Below, in pieces: positions 1-8,497 of a DNA stretch of 64,000 nt; position 1 is the first letter of the stretch, and each line of letters begins with the position of its first letter. Below the pieces are notes generated by a model. It saw nothing but the letters and a program-made list of their open reading frames with translations, was not told the DNA's origin and did no database searches. Made by a program: the position numbers and the translations under genes. The stretch spans positions 71,471 through 135,470 of the forward strand of contig NZ_BMXR01000005.1 in NCBI RefSeq assembly GCF_014651855.1, read 5' to 3'. The DNA comes from Saccharospirillum salsuginis. Its GTDB lineage: Bacteria; Pseudomonadota; Gammaproteobacteria; Pseudomonadales; Natronospirillaceae.

Positions 1-5
1 TGCGT

Positions 6-33
6 ATCTTAATGATCTGCGCCGCGTTGTCAA
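6..33 (-). promoter_or_regulatory. strong sigma-70 promoter, rRNA-type (P2), firing out of the left edge
   Basis: On the minus strand TTGACA (28-33) is followed after 16 bases by TAAGAT (6-11). The A/T-rich tract just upstream (about 34-70) could act as an UP element. With the promoter at 171-198 it forms a tandem pair reading leftward out of the window. Tandem strong promoters with a long untranslated leader are typical of rRNA operons, so a 16S gene probably begins beyond position 1. A tRNA operon is the alternative. The motif is seen; its target is inferred. Confidence 0.5.
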
Positions 34-170
34 CCGTTTTCTGAGCTTTTTTCTTTTTAAAACAATCACTTAGGTGCGCTTTAAAAAGTGCTTTCGAGGT
101 AGGTGCAACACCCGCTTCAAAAGCCGCCCGAATCCGACGTCCTCGCCGCCGTTGGCTGCGAGGGAGGCGT

Positions 171-198
171 ATAATAGTCTTTTTCTTTCGCCGGTCAA
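171..198 (-). promoter_or_regulatory. strong sigma-70 promoter, rRNA-type (P1), leftward
   Basis: On the minus strand TTGACC (193-198), a 16-base spacer and TATTAT (171-176) are followed by a GC-rich discriminator, ACGCCTCCCT. That discriminator is the hallmark of stringently controlled rRNA and tRNA promoters in gammaproteobacteria. No reading frame follows it, and the second promoter at 6-33 lies downstream. I read positions 1-200 as the promoter region of a leftward stable-RNA operon. Confidence 0.5.
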
Positions 199-270
199 GG
201 GCTGAATCGGAAAAAGTTGACGGGAATGTGACTGAGCGGTGTTTGGGGGGCTTTGTGGCGGGGTAAGGGT

Positions 271-464
271 GTTGGATTACGGCCTTCGGCCTAATCCAAC
301 CTACATATCGGGCAGATTGATGTAGGGTGGGCACCGCCCACCAGGGGAGTAGAACCGGGCATGGCATTCAGCGTGCGCGGTGGGTTGGCCATATGTGCCG
401 ACATTGTAGGAATGGGAGGTTTCTTATTGGTGGGCGGCCGAAGCGTCGGACCGACCCACCCTAC
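271..464. repeat. dispersed palindromic repeats (GGATTAC family single copy, then inverted pair of GGTGGGC family)
   Basis: Positions 271-304 hold one 34-base palindrome of the TTGGATTAC / TAATCCAA family. An inverted pair of the second family follows: GTAGGGTGGGC...CCCACC (322-342) and its reverse complement form (429-464), about 85 bases apart. The same families recur at 22826-23016, 27916-28160 and 30466-30579. The spacer between the stable-RNA promoters and msrQ holds no gene that I can support. Confidence 0.8.
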
Positions 465-475
465 AAAGTGGCACC

Positions 476-1102
476 CTACGCTATGGCTGTGGTTCTTCTT
501 TGGGGTTTGGCGAATTTGGCCAGGAGGCGTTCGCCCAGCAGGATGATGGCGATGAAGGTATAGAGCCAGGCCTCGAGGGAGGACACTCGGGATTGCATCC
601 AGAAGTGGATGACCGCCAATACCAAAATGCCGTAGACAACACGGTGCAGTCGTTTCCAGTTCTTCTTCAACTGGCGCACCATCGCCTTGGGCGAGGTCAC
701 CGCCAGGGCCAGCAGGCCGGTCCAGGCGATCATGCCCAGGTAGATGAAAGGGCGCTTGCCGAGGTCTTCGATAAACACGGCCAAGTCCAGCTCGATCCAG
801 CCGATCAGGTAGATGCTGAGATGCAAGCTCGCATAGAAGAAGGTAAACAAGCCGAGCATCCGCCGATAGCGAACGGCCTTGTTGATCGGGGTGCGGCGCT
901 TCAACGGCGAGCACGCCAGCGTGATCAACAACATCCAGAGCGTCCATCGTCCCATTTCCTGGAGGATGACTTCGAGAGAGTCCACGCCCAATGCCCGGGG
1001 GTCGAACAGGAACAAGCCCCAGTAGTAGGCCGCCGGTGCCAGTGCCGCCAGGAAGAGGACCCACCACACCGGCCCCTGGTTCAGTTTGATTGGAAACGCC
1101 AT
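476..1102 (-). CDS. msrQ: MsrQ, haem-binding membrane subunit of the periplasmic methionine sulfoxide reductase
   Basis: 208 residues, the usual length for MsrQ (YedZ). It passes electrons from the quinone pool or a flavin reductase through haem b to MsrP, which repairs oxidised methionines in periplasmic proteins. About six hydrophobic segments are visible. Family hallmarks include the YRRMLGL segment and histidines at membrane faces (ASLHLSIYL; WKRLHRVVYG; AVIHFWMQS) that serve as haem ligands. The start codon overlaps the msrP stop (TGATG), so translation is coupled. Identification rests on clear similarity to the E. coli family as I know it. Confidence 0.93.
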   Translation of the reverse strand: MAFPIKLNQGPVWWVLFLAALAPAAYYWGLFLFDPRALGVDSLEVILQEMGRWTLWMLLITLACSPLKRRTPINKAVRYRRMLGLFTFFYASLHLSIYLIGWIELDLAVFIEDLGKRPFIYLGMIAWTGLLALAVTSPKAMVRQLKKNWKRLHRVVYGILVLAVIHFWMQSRVSSLEAWLYTFIAIILLGERLLAKFAKPQRRTTAIA

Positions 1103-2070
1103 CAGAAGAACTTCCGCAGGTCCATGCCCTCATAGAGGGAAGCGACTTCGGTGTAGCCGTTGAACATCGCTGTCGGGATGCGTTCGATGTTGCCGTTGGG
1201 GCCGATGCGCCGTTCGTTGGCCTGGCTCCAGCGCGGATGGTCCACATTGGGGTTCACGTTGCTGTAGAAACCGTATTCGCGGGCGCTGGCGAGGTTCCAG
1301 GTGGTCGGCGGCTCTTCCTCGACGAACTCGATCTTGACGATGGACTTGATGCTCTTGAATCCGTATTTCCAGGGCACGACCAGTCGGATCGGCGCGCCAT
1401 TCTGGTTCGGTAGGGGTTCGCCGTACATGCCGATGGCCAGGAATGACAGCCGGTGCATGGCTTCGTCCATGCGCAGTCCTTCCACGTAGGGATAGTCGAT
1501 GAAGGAAAAACGGCTCTTCTGGCCACGCATTTCCTCGGGCCGGAACAGCGTCTGGAAGGCCACGTATTTGGCGCTGGAGCGCGGTTCGAACTGTTTGAGC
1601 AGCGTACCGAGCTCGATGCCGACCCAGGGAATGACCATCGACCAGGCTTCGACACAGCGCAAACGATAGATGCGCTCCTCGGTCTGACGCGCGCTGACCA
1701 GGCTTTCCAGATCCAGGGTTCCGGGTTTGTCGCACAGGCCGCCGACTTCGATTTGCCAGGGGTATGGGTTGAATTCATCGGCGTATTTGGCCGGGTCGTC
1801 CTTGCCGGTGCCGAATTCATAGAAGTTGTTGTAGGAGGTCACATCCGCTTTTTCGGTCAGGCCGTCTTCGGTACTGACACTGCGGAACAGGGTGTTCTCG
1901 ACCTTTTGCGCCAACCAGTGCGGTGCGGCCGGTGGCGTGGCGAACGCCCCCGGAACCAGGCCGGCCAGTGCCAGACCACCGGCGGCCTGCATGATCTGGC
2001 GCCGGTTCAGGTAGGACTGGCGGGGGGTTACATCGTTTTCGGTCAGATCCGTGGGGCGTTTAATCAACAT
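1102..2070 (-). CDS. msrP: MsrP, molybdopterin catalytic subunit of periplasmic methionine sulfoxide reductase
   Basis: A soluble Tat-exported oxidoreductase that reduces free or protein-bound methionine sulfoxide in the periplasm. The N-terminus holds a twin-arginine signal (LNRRQIMQAAGG) followed by a hydrophobic stretch and an alanine-rich cleavage region. The molybdenum-ligating cysteine lies in YRLRCVEAWSMVIPW. Further conserved blocks are NNFYEFGTGKDDP, VPWKYGFKSIKSIVKI and NVNPNVDHPRWSQA. I chose the ATG at 2070, about 322 residues; a TTG 15 bases upstream is possible but has no better ribosome site. msrQ follows with an overlapping TGATG. pssA lies just upstream on the same strand, as in pseudomonads. 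Confidence 0.95.
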   Translation of the reverse strand: MLIKRPTDLTENDVTPRQSYLNRRQIMQAAGGLALAGLVPGAFATPPAAPHWLAQKVENTLFRSVSTEDGLTEKADVTSYNNFYEFGTGKDDPAKYADEFNPYPWQIEVGGLCDKPGTLDLESLVSARQTEERIYRLRCVEAWSMVIPWVGIELGTLLKQFEPRSSAKYVAFQTLFRPEEMRGQKSRFSFIDYPYVEGLRMDEAMHRLSFLAIGMYGEPLPNQNGAPIRLVVPWKYGFKSIKSIVKIEFVEEEPPTTWNLASAREYGFYSNVNPNVDHPRWSQANERRIGPNGNIERIPTAMFNGYTEVASLYEGMDLRKFF

Positions 2071-2126
2071 AATGGCAGTCCGCAAGAGTGTGGAAAGATG
2101 TACGTCCTGCCATTACGACCGGTTTG

Positions 2127-2921
2127 CTATCGGGAAGTTCCCGCCTTGCGCGCATTTCGGTATTGGCGCATGCGACGCCAGACTTCAAAAACCGGGCCGG
2201 ACAGGGCATAGAGCACCGCGATCGCCAACAGCACCTTGGCCGGATCCAGCGCGATGATGGCGATGACCATCACGGCGATGAGCAATACGACAAAGGGTAC
2301 GCGACCGCGATCGCTGAGATCCTTGAACGAATAGTAGCGCACCGGGCTGACCATTAAAGCCCCGATCACCGGAACCAGGACAACCATCATCCAGGCCACG
2401 GACTCGCCGGACACACCGGATTCGGTCAGCGCCCAGACGGTCGCCCAGACGATGCCGGCACCGGCCGGGCTGGCCAGGCCGACGAAGAACTTCTTGTCGA
2501 CGGTGTTGATCTGGATGTTGAATCGCGCCAGCCGCAGGGCGGCACCGGCGACGAAGATGAAGGCCGCGACCCAGCCCAGCTTACCCAGGCTGTGCAGGGA
2601 CCACTGAAAGGCCAGCAACGCCGGTGCCACACCAAAGGCGAGGTTGTCGGACATGCTGTCGTACTGGGCGCCGAACTCGCTCTGGGTGTGCGTCATCCGT
2701 GCGACCCGGCCATCCATGCCATCGAGCAACTGGGCCACCAGCAGGGCCACCGACGCTTTGACGAAATCGCCGCCGATGGACGAAATAATCGAATAGAAGC
2801 CGGCGAACAACGCGGCGGTGGTCAGCAGATTGGGCAACAAATACACGCCCCGCCGGGGATGGCCATTGGGTTGTATGGGCAAGCGATCCGAGACGGTCTC
2901 GGTGTTTTCTGTGGAACGCAT
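2127..2921 (-). CDS. pssA: CDP-diacylglycerol--serine O-phosphatidyltransferase
   Basis: Makes phosphatidylserine, the precursor of phosphatidylethanolamine, in the inner membrane. The 264-residue protein has a cytoplasmic N-terminus and about seven or eight membrane segments. The CDP-alcohol phosphatidyltransferase signature is complete: D67, D70-G71, A74-R75, G84, D88 and D92 (DGMDGRVARM then GAQYDSMSD). It belongs to the integral-membrane, Bacillus-like type of PssA, not the peripheral E. coli type. In Pseudomonas pssA directly follows ilvC; here its upstream neighbour is ilvY and ilvC is about 13 kb away. Confidence 0.93.
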   Translation of the reverse strand: MRSTENTETVSDRLPIQPNGHPRRGVYLLPNLLTTAALFAGFYSIISSIGGDFVKASVALLVAQLLDGMDGRVARMTHTQSEFGAQYDSMSDNLAFGVAPALLAFQWSLHSLGKLGWVAAFIFVAGAALRLARFNIQINTVDKKFFVGLASPAGAGIVWATVWALTESGVSGESVAWMMVVLVPVIGALMVSPVRYYSFKDLSDRGRVPFVVLLIAVMVIAIIALDPAKVLLAIAVLYALSGPVFEVWRRMRQYRNARKAGTSR

Positions 2922-2991
2922 GGGTCCCCCTATATTCAGTCAATGTGTGGCCGCCGGGGCTGTCAGTCTAGCCGAAGGCGGCCGGAATGCG

Positions 2992-3885
2992 TCAGGTCGT
3001 CTGGTTCAACTCCGAGGCGGTGCGCCAGAAGGCGTTGACCAATGGATCCTGCAGGCGCCGGTTCAGAACGCAGACGCCCACGTCGAAAGGCTGCAGTTCG
3101 GTATCGGTCTCGATGCGGACGATCTTGTCCTTCAACGGGCTGTTTTCAATGACCAGCCCGGGAACGACACCGACGCCAAAGCCCAGGCCAACCATGCTGA
3201 CGATGGCTTCATGGCCGGCGATCTGGGCGTAGATGGTCGGTTTGAAGCTGTGCGACCGGAACCACTGGTCCAGACGTTTACGGGCCAGGCCGTACTCGGA
3301 AACAATGAACGGGATCTGTCCCCAGGGAATCGGCGACTCGGCCAACTGGGCCCGAACCGGGCAGTCGATGGCCGGCGCGATGAATTCCAACGGTGTTTCG
3401 ACGATGGAATGAAACATCAGCGGGTTGGGCAGATGATCCGGGCGCGGCGCGACGGCGATGTCGGTCTCGTCGTCCATCACCTTCTGCATGGCCATGGCAT
3501 AGTCCCCGGTTTCGAGAATCACCTCGATATTGGGGTAACGGGACCGGAATTCGGTCAACAGGTCGAGCATGAAGGTATAGCTGGCCGTGACCGAACAATA
3601 CAGCCGGATCTGGCCACGCAGCTCGATCGGGTCGTTCTGCAGTTTGTGGCGCAAATCCTGCCACTGGGCCAGCGTGGACTCGGCGAATTCCCGGAACAAT
3701 CGGCCAGCCTGGGTGAGCACGACCGTGCGGTTGTCCCGCTCGAACAGGGTGGCCCCCAGTTCGTCTTCCAGCCGAGCGATACTGCGGCTCAGCGTGGACG
3801 GGCTGACGTGCATGGCCTCGGATGTTTTGCCGTAATGCAGTGTTTGGGATAAGTGCAAGAACTGCTTGAGCGCGCGCAGATCCAT
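2992..3885 (-). CDS. ilvY: IlvY, LysR-type activator of ilvC
   Basis: A LysR-family regulator of 297 residues. It shows the N-terminal winged helix-turn-helix (MDLRALKQFLHLSQTLHYG, then MHVSPSTLSRSIARLEDEL) and the family-specific run RDNRTVVLTQAGRLFREFA that I know from E. coli IlvY. Co-inducer-domain blocks such as YCSVTASYTF, GHEAIVSMVGLGFGVGVVP and FDVGVCVLNRRLQ(D/E)P also match IlvY. The known family role is to activate ilvC when acetolactate or acetohydroxybutyrate accumulates, and to repress its own gene. In enterics ilvY is divergent from ilvC; here ilvC starts at 16342, so regulation would act in trans. A likely operator lies upstream at 3933-3953. Confidence 0.9.
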   Translation of the reverse strand: MDLRALKQFLHLSQTLHYGKTSEAMHVSPSTLSRSIARLEDELGATLFERDNRTVVLTQAGRLFREFAESTLAQWQDLRHKLQNDPIELRGQIRLYCSVTASYTFMLDLLTEFRSRYPNIEVILETGDYAMAMQKVMDDETDIAVAPRPDHLPNPLMFHSIVETPLEFIAPAIDCPVRAQLAESPIPWGQIPFIVSEYGLARKRLDQWFRSHSFKPTIYAQIAGHEAIVSMVGLGFGVGVVPGLVIENSPLKDKIVRIETDTELQPFDVGVCVLNRRLQDPLVNAFWRTASELNQTT

Positions 3886-3932
3886 AGACGGAACCTCCTC
3901 TGACTGCAGCCGATTATGCCACGTCGCGCGTT

Positions 3933-3953
3933 ATATTGCAGCAAACGCAATAT
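3933..3953. promoter_or_regulatory. probable IlvY operator
   Basis: A perfect inverted repeat, ATATTGC-N7-GCAATAT, lies 48 bases upstream of the ilvY start. It contains the T-N11-A LysR motif and the TTGC/GCAA half-sites found in enterobacterial IlvY operators. It most simply serves autoregulation. The region upstream of ilvC has only loosely similar TTGCC / GGCAA half-sites (16249-16272). Confidence 0.6.
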
Positions 3954-3999
3954 ACGCCGGCCTCAGTTGCACAAACAGTCAGAGAAGAAGATCGACGGA

Positions 4000-4164
4000 T
4001 CAATGATTCAGAGCGGCATCGGCCAGATGTTCCAGGACGTTCAGCGCCACCCACACCAACGAATCGCCAAACGACAGCGCCAGATTCACCAGCGCGCTGG
4101 GCTGGCTGAGCATCACCGTCAACAGCAGTGTCACGGTCGCCATCCAGAGTTGTTTGAGAGTCAT
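4000..4164 (-). CDS. small hypothetical protein with one membrane-like segment
   Basis: 54 residues starting MTLKQLWMATVTLLL. A strong ribosome site (GGGAGGAG, about 4170-4177) precedes the ATG, which is the main reason to accept it as a gene. Residues 6-20 and 26-42 are hydrophobic, so it may be a small membrane or amphipathic protein. It follows the LolA-like gene after 137 bases and precedes ilvY on the same strand. I do not recognise the family. It could be the tail gene of the export module upstream or an independent unit. Confidence 0.5.
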   Translation of the reverse strand: MTLKQLWMATVTLLLTVMLSQPSALVNLALSFGDSLVWVALNVLEHLADAALNH

Positions 4165-4301
4165 GGTCTCCTCCCTGTCAGGATCACACCGATGGGCGTG
4201 ATCGCGTTGGACCGGCGTTCGGTCGACATGACGTTCGCCGGTTGGACAGTGTATCAATACAAAGCCGCGGAATCACCTGTATTCCACCGGCCGGTCAACA
4301 A

Positions 4302-5039
4302 TCAATCGAGTCGGTTTCGCGCCAGAAACGCCGGCGAAAACCAACGCTCGGGGATCTCGACCGAGGCCACCTCGCGATATTCGATGCGGGTCACCTCCTC
4401 GCCCATGACCTCGTCAGTCAGCGACAGGCCTGTCACGACCAGTTCCGGACCGGATTCGTCCAGGTGGAAGTCGGCCGTCTTGGCCAGTTTACCCGAGGTC
4501 AGGAAAAACCGGGCCGACAAGGGCGCGAAATCCCCGGCCCGGACCGTCAGTTCCACACGCTGATAACTCAAACCGGCGCGGGCTGCTTCCAGCGTCAACA
4601 TCAGTTGGTCGTCCGCCTGCGGTACCCGCTCGACTACCCGGTAGTCTTCCTGCCAACGCAGTGAAGCGATGTCGCCGATGGACGCTTCGCCGAGCATTTT
4701 CTGCATCGGAGTGATCCGGATCGGGCGCTGGCTCGACGGCAGGAAGAGCCAGAACTGGTCGTCCAGCATCAGGATTTTCTGGCCGGCTTCGCGGCCACTG
4801 CGCACCAGCGCCAGCGACCGTCTGTCCGTTCCTACGTAAACGTCGTACTCACTGGATCGGACCAGTTCTCCGTTTTCCCGCACTTCGATCAGGGTATCGA
4901 CCCTGACGTTGCCCTCGCCCGTTCGGGCCGAATCCAGCACCGCCAATTCCGGGGCTTCGTCGGCCCGCAACGACCCGATGGTGATGATCGCCAGAATCAT
5001 GATAAACGGCCAGGGGCTGCGCATGATTGGACTACGCAT
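4302..5039 (-). CDS. LolA-like outer-membrane lipoprotein-sorting protein
   Basis: 245 residues with a signal peptide (MRSPWPFIMILAIITIGSL, then RADEA). The remainder has the all-beta pattern of the LolA/LolB fold, here the single-domain periplasmic family annotated as outer-membrane lipoprotein-sorting proteins (PF17131-like). Typical segments are FWLFLPSSQRPIRITPMQKM and a C-terminal half rich in alternating strands. Such proteins bind acyl chains and shuttle lipidated cargo across the periplasm. The gene overlaps the permease gene by 8 bases and has a GGAGG ribosome site inside the permease 3' end, so the two are co-translated. Cargo is unknown. Confidence 0.75.
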   Translation of the reverse strand: MRSPIMRSPWPFIMILAIITIGSLRADEAPELAVLDSARTGEGNVRVDTLIEVRENGELVRSSEYDVYVGTDRRSLALVRSGREAGQKILMLDDQFWLFLPSSQRPIRITPMQKMLGEASIGDIASLRWQEDYRVVERVPQADDQLMLTLEAARAGLSYQRVELTVRAGDFAPLSARFFLTSGKLAKTADFHLDESGPELVVTGLSLTDEVMGEEVTRIEYREVASVEIPERWFSPAFLARNRLD

Positions 5040-6246
5040 AATTCAGAGCCTCCACAATGGGTTTACGAACACCTTTCAGGGTGGCGAATCCGCTTGCCAG
5101 AACCGACAGAGCGATGACCAGGGCCGAACTGATCCAGGCGACCTGCAGCGACCAGTACACCTGCAGCGGGTACCCTTCGGTCTGCCCCGGCGGTGGCGGC
5201 ATCTGCACCTCGAAAACCATCAACCCGAGGGACAACAGTCCAGCCAGCGCCAGACCAACCAGGCTGCCCAGCCCACCGATCAAACCGGCCTCCATCAGGA
5301 ACAGGCGCAGAATCTCCCGGCGCCGGGTGCCCATGGCCGCGAGCGCTCCGATTTCCCGAATGCGCTCCATGACGCTCATCGACGCTGTGTTGAAGATGGC
5401 GAAGCCAACCATGGCGAGGATGACCACGCCCATGACACCGAAGATGCGGTTATAGAGGTTGCGCACACTCTTGTAGAAGAAGGCCCGTTCATGCCAGGCG
5501 GTCACGCCGAGCTCGGGGTAGGCTTCGACCAGCTGCCGGTAATAGTCGTCGGCGTCGTCGTTGTCGCTCAGGTAGACCCCGATGCGGGTCACGCGGTCGC
5601 TGTTCAACAGGCGCTGGGCGTCCTCGATTTGCGTCATGACCAGGCGACTGTCCATCTCCGGGACCCCGGTGGAGACGATACCGCGCACCACGACATCGAT
5701 CGCATTGAGCGCGCCATCGACGGTTGTGCTCATCAGCGTCAGGCCATCGCCGACACCCACTTTCAGGTTATTGGCCAGGGATTGCCCGATCAGTGCCTGG
5801 GCATCGGTGTTGTCTTCGCTCACGCCGAACAAGCGGCCGTCGTTCAATTGCATCACCGGACCGCGCACCTGAAACAGCTCGGGTTCGACGCCTTCGCCCA
5901 GGAAAATGGTCGATTTATCCCCGTTGGTGATCAGGCCGCTGAACTCGACTGTGGCCAGGGTGTCGCGCACCTCCTCGTCGCCGAGCAGTGTCCGTTGCAA
6001 CGAGGCCGCCTCCTCGAGCCCGTATTGCAGCGGGAAGTCTTCCTGTTCGGAGTAGAAATCCGGATGGGTCAGGATGACGTGCCCCTTGTCGCGCATCGCG
6101 AATTCCTGCAGGGACTCATAGGTGTAGAGCGCGAACCCGCTGGTCGCCATGATGCCGGTCACCCCGATCGCGGTGAGCATCAGGGTCGCCAGGGTTCGAC
6201 GCCGGTTTCGGCCCAGATTGCTCCAGGCCAGCAGCAGCCATTTCAT
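5032..6246 (-). CDS. ABC transporter permease of the LolC/E - MacB - FtsX family
   Basis: 404 residues: an N-terminal membrane helix (about 15-40), a large periplasmic MacB-like core domain (about 45-260), then three helices near 265-295, 320-350 and 375-400. The segment SVMERIREIGALAAMGTRRREI is the FtsX-domain signature. The family uses ATP hydrolysis in the cytoplasm to move substrates at the periplasmic face, extracting lipoproteins (LolCDE) or expelling molecules (MacB). The ATPase gene overlaps the start by ATGA and the LolA-like gene overlaps the end. That order suggests a dedicated Lol-like extraction route, but substrate cannot be read from the sequence. Confidence 0.85.
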   Translation of the reverse strand: MKWLLLAWSNLGRNRRRTLATLMLTAIGVTGIMATSGFALYTYESLQEFAMRDKGHVILTHPDFYSEQEDFPLQYGLEEAASLQRTLLGDEEVRDTLATVEFSGLITNGDKSTIFLGEGVEPELFQVRGPVMQLNDGRLFGVSEDNTDAQALIGQSLANNLKVGVGDGLTLMSTTVDGALNAIDVVVRGIVSTGVPEMDSRLVMTQIEDAQRLLNSDRVTRIGVYLSDNDDADDYYRQLVEAYPELGVTAWHERAFFYKSVRNLYNRIFGVMGVVILAMVGFAIFNTASMSVMERIREIGALAAMGTRRREILRLFLMEAGLIGGLGSLVGLALAGLLSLGLMVFEVQMPPPPGQTEGYPLQVYWSLQVAWISSALVIALSVLASGFATLKGVRKPIVEALNYA

Positions 6247-6956
6247 ACCAGCACCTCCCCGGCGGTCACGCCCTCGGTGGTCGAATTGTGAACCAGATGG
6301 CCGTGATGCAGCCGGATCAGTCGGTCACACCAGCGCGTCAGGCGGGCGTCGTGCGTCGCCACCAGCACAGTGGATCCGTACTGTCGTCCCAGATCGCGCA
6401 GCAACTCGACCACGGTCAACGCGGTATCCTCGTCGAGGCTGGCCGTCGGTTCGTCGGCGATGATCAACTCCGGTCGCTTGGCCAGTGCCCGGGCGATGGC
6501 CACCCGCTGGCGCTGACCGCCGGACAGCCGGGCCGGTCGCTTGTCCAGCAGGGTGTCGATGCCCACGGCTTCGGCCAGGGACCGCACCCGCTCTTTCTGT
6601 TCCGTTCCGGACATCCCCAACAGCATCAGGGGGTAGGCGATGTTGTCCCAGGCGCTCATCACCGGGATCAGATTGAAATCCTGAAACACAAAGCCGATGG
6701 TGCGGCGGCGCAGTTCGGTCAGGTACGCCTGGGTTTGACCGGTGAGTTCCCGGTCGTGCCAGAACAACTGGCCGCTGTCCGGCCGGTCGATCAGGCCGCA
6801 CAGGTTCAGCAGGGTCGTCTTGCCGCAGCCGGAAGGTCCGACCAGCCCGACGAATTCCCCGGCAACCAGTTCCAGATCGACACCCGTGAGGACCCGTTGC
6901 TCGACCTCGTCCAGGTGATAGCTCTTGGTCAATTGTCGTGTTCGGAGCAGGCTCAT
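6243..6956 (-). CDS. LolD-like ABC transporter ATPase
   Basis: 237 residues with every ABC nucleotide-binding motif: Walker A GPSGCGKT, Q-loop FVFQDFNLIP, signature LSGGQRQRV, Walker B LIIADEPTASLD and the switch histidine in VATHD. It fits the LolD/MacB/FtsE subgroup. It powers the permease encoded immediately downstream (4-base overlap) and lies one base after the stop of the TPR-like gene. It is a cytoplasmic, membrane-associated homodimer by family knowledge. Confidence 0.9.
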   Translation of the reverse strand: MSLLRTRQLTKSYHLDEVEQRVLTGVDLELVAGEFVGLVGPSGCGKTTLLNLCGLIDRPDSGQLFWHDRELTGQTQAYLTELRRRTIGFVFQDFNLIPVMSAWDNIAYPLMLLGMSGTEQKERVRSLAEAVGIDTLLDKRPARLSGGQRQRVAIARALAKRPELIIADEPTASLDEDTALTVVELLRDLGRQYGSTVLVATHDARLTRWCDRLIRLHHGHLVHNSTTEGVTAGEVLV

Positions 6957-6957
6957 G

Positions 6958-7605
6958 TCACTCTCCCGCCTCCGCCAGGGCGTCGCGCGCCGCCGTTGTG
7001 AAGTCGTCGTCTACCGGTAGCGCCGCCAGGCGTTGCAACAACTGGATCTGCCGGTCCTTTTCCTCGGCCTGCTTGGCCGCCAGCGCCGCGTAATAGTGGA
7101 TGTAGCTGTGCACCTCGGGCGCCACTTCGTCGAGCAGCGGGCTCTGGCTGGATTCCAGCAACAGCGCATAGCCCTGTTCGAAGCGGCCGAAAAAGTCCGG
7201 CACCTGGGTGAAGGTGATGCCGGCGAGGCTCTTCACCTGCAGGCTGACCGGCAGACTGTCGAACCTCCACTCATCGTGTTCCGGGCGCAGCAGGCGCTGG
7301 GCTTTACCCATGGCGGCCAGGCCGTCCTCGGTCAGGCTCATCTTGTTCCAGGGCATCCAGGCGTCCCGGCCTTGCAACGTCTGGCTGCCGCCGAGCAGCG
7401 TCAGGATCAGCGGGTCCTCCGGGTGTTCATCGCGCAGGGTTTCCAGCATCGAGACCGCGTTTCCTGTGGCTTTTTTATCGCCCTCGGTACCGGCCAGGTA
7501 ATACCGGTAGGCTTCTTCGACTTCCGGGCCGTAGGGGGTGGATTCCGCGAAGGTCGCGGGGATCCAGAGACTGAACAGCAGTGTGAGTATCGTCAGGGTT
7601 CGCAT
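6958..7605 (-). CDS. periplasmic TPR-like protein of the ABC export module
   Basis: 215 residues from the ATG at 7605, which has an ideal AAGGAG ribosome site; an in-frame upstream extension lacks one. A signal peptide (MRTLTILTLLFSLWIPATFA) is followed by helical repeats that resemble tetratricopeptide units (AVSMLETLRDEHPEDPLIL, then IHYYAALAAKQAEEKDRQIQ). It is the first gene of the four-gene transporter operon and follows the response regulator after a 118-base gap containing the element shared with the Omp85 promoter. Probably a scaffold or substrate-handling partner. Family not recognised. Confidence 0.7.
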   Translation of the reverse strand: MRTLTILTLLFSLWIPATFAESTPYGPEVEEAYRYYLAGTEGDKKATGNAVSMLETLRDEHPEDPLILTLLGGSQTLQGRDAWMPWNKMSLTEDGLAAMGKAQRLLRPEHDEWRFDSLPVSLQVKSLAGITFTQVPDFFGRFEQGYALLLESSQSPLLDEVAPEVHSYIHYYAALAAKQAEEKDRQIQLLQRLAALPVDDDFTTAARDALAEAGE

Positions 7606-7723
7606 GGCTTCTCTCCTTGTTATTAAGGTATGAAGCCACTCTATGGCGACGGGCGGGATGATGTGGGTCAAATCGACGAATGGTTGTCTGAGGGAATAAA
7701 CGGCACAGCTTTGGAGCCAGCGG

Positions 7724-8497
7724 CTACATGGTTTTGAAGCGTTCGGCAAAGCGGCGGCTGACGCCGAGCGGTTTGCGCGCGCCGCGCACATGCACCTTCA
7801 ATTGACCGGAGAAACTGCGCTCGACCCGGTCGATGCGGGCGACCTGCACCAGGGTCGACCGATGAATGCGCCAGAAGGCCTGATCGTCCAGCTCCGCTTC
7901 CAACTGCTTGAGGGACTTGCGCAGCAGGTACTCGCCTTCGTCGGTCACCACCGTGGTGTATTTGTCCTCGGCCAGAAAATAGAGCACCGAGGCCACATCG
8001 ATGATGTGGATGTCTTCGCCGCGCTGAACGTTCAGCCAGCGCAGGGATTCGCGGGATCCGTCGCGGCTCAGCAGCCGTTTCAGGTCCGACAGGTCGACTT
8101 GGGTCGGAGCCGGCCGCGTCAAGCGCTGTAGAATACGATCGCGGGTCTGTTCCAGCCGCTTTTCATCGACCGGTTTCAACAGATAATCGATGGCTTCGTG
8201 CTCGAACGCCCGCACGGCGTATTCGTCGTAGGCGGTGAGAAACACAACGGCGCATTCCCGGGTCAAACCGGCCTGCTGCATGCGCTCGGCCACATCCAGC
8301 CCCGTCATGCCGGGCATTTTGATGTCCAGAAACACGACCCGGGGCCGCACGGTCTCGATCAGTTGCCAGGCTTCGTCCCCACTGGAGGCCATGGCGGCCA
8401 CGTCCAGTTCGGACCAGACATCCCCCAGCATTTGCTTGAGATGAAAGCGCAGTACCGGTTCGTCATCGGCAATGATGGCCGTGAGTTCATCCGTCAT
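7724..8497 (-). CDS. LytTR-family response regulator
   Basis: 257 residues. The N-terminal receiver shows acidic pocket DDE (IIADDEPVL), phosphoacceptor aspartate in VVFLDIKMPGMTG, and conserved T and K (FLTAYDEY; YLLKPVDE). The C-terminus is a LytTR DNA-binding domain (INVQRGEDIHIIDVASV-like start, YTTVVTDEGEYLLRKSL, FWRIHRSTLVQVARI). The ATG at 8497 lies inside the kinase 3' end (11-base overlap). LytTR regulators of this type often switch on an adjacent export or membrane-protein operon. Here the neighbours are the Omp85-like gene cluster upstream and the ABC cluster downstream. Confidence 0.9.
   Translation of the reverse strand: MTDELTAIIADDEPVLRFHLKQMLGDVWSELDVAAMASSGDEAWQLIETVRPRVVFLDIKMPGMTGLDVAERMQQAGLTRECAVVFLTAYDEYAVRAFEHEAIDYLLKPVDEKRLEQTRDRILQRLTRPAPTQVDLSDLKRLLSRDGSRESLRWLNVQRGEDIHIIDVASVLYFLAEDKYTTVVTDEGEYLLRKSLKQLEAELDDQAFWRIHRSTLVQVARIDRVERSFSGQLKVHVRGARKPLGVSRRFAERFKTM

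Noticed and set aside
170..175. TATAAT box on the plus strand
   Set aside because: No -35 element at a usable distance; the same bases fit much better as the minus-strand rRNA-type promoter.
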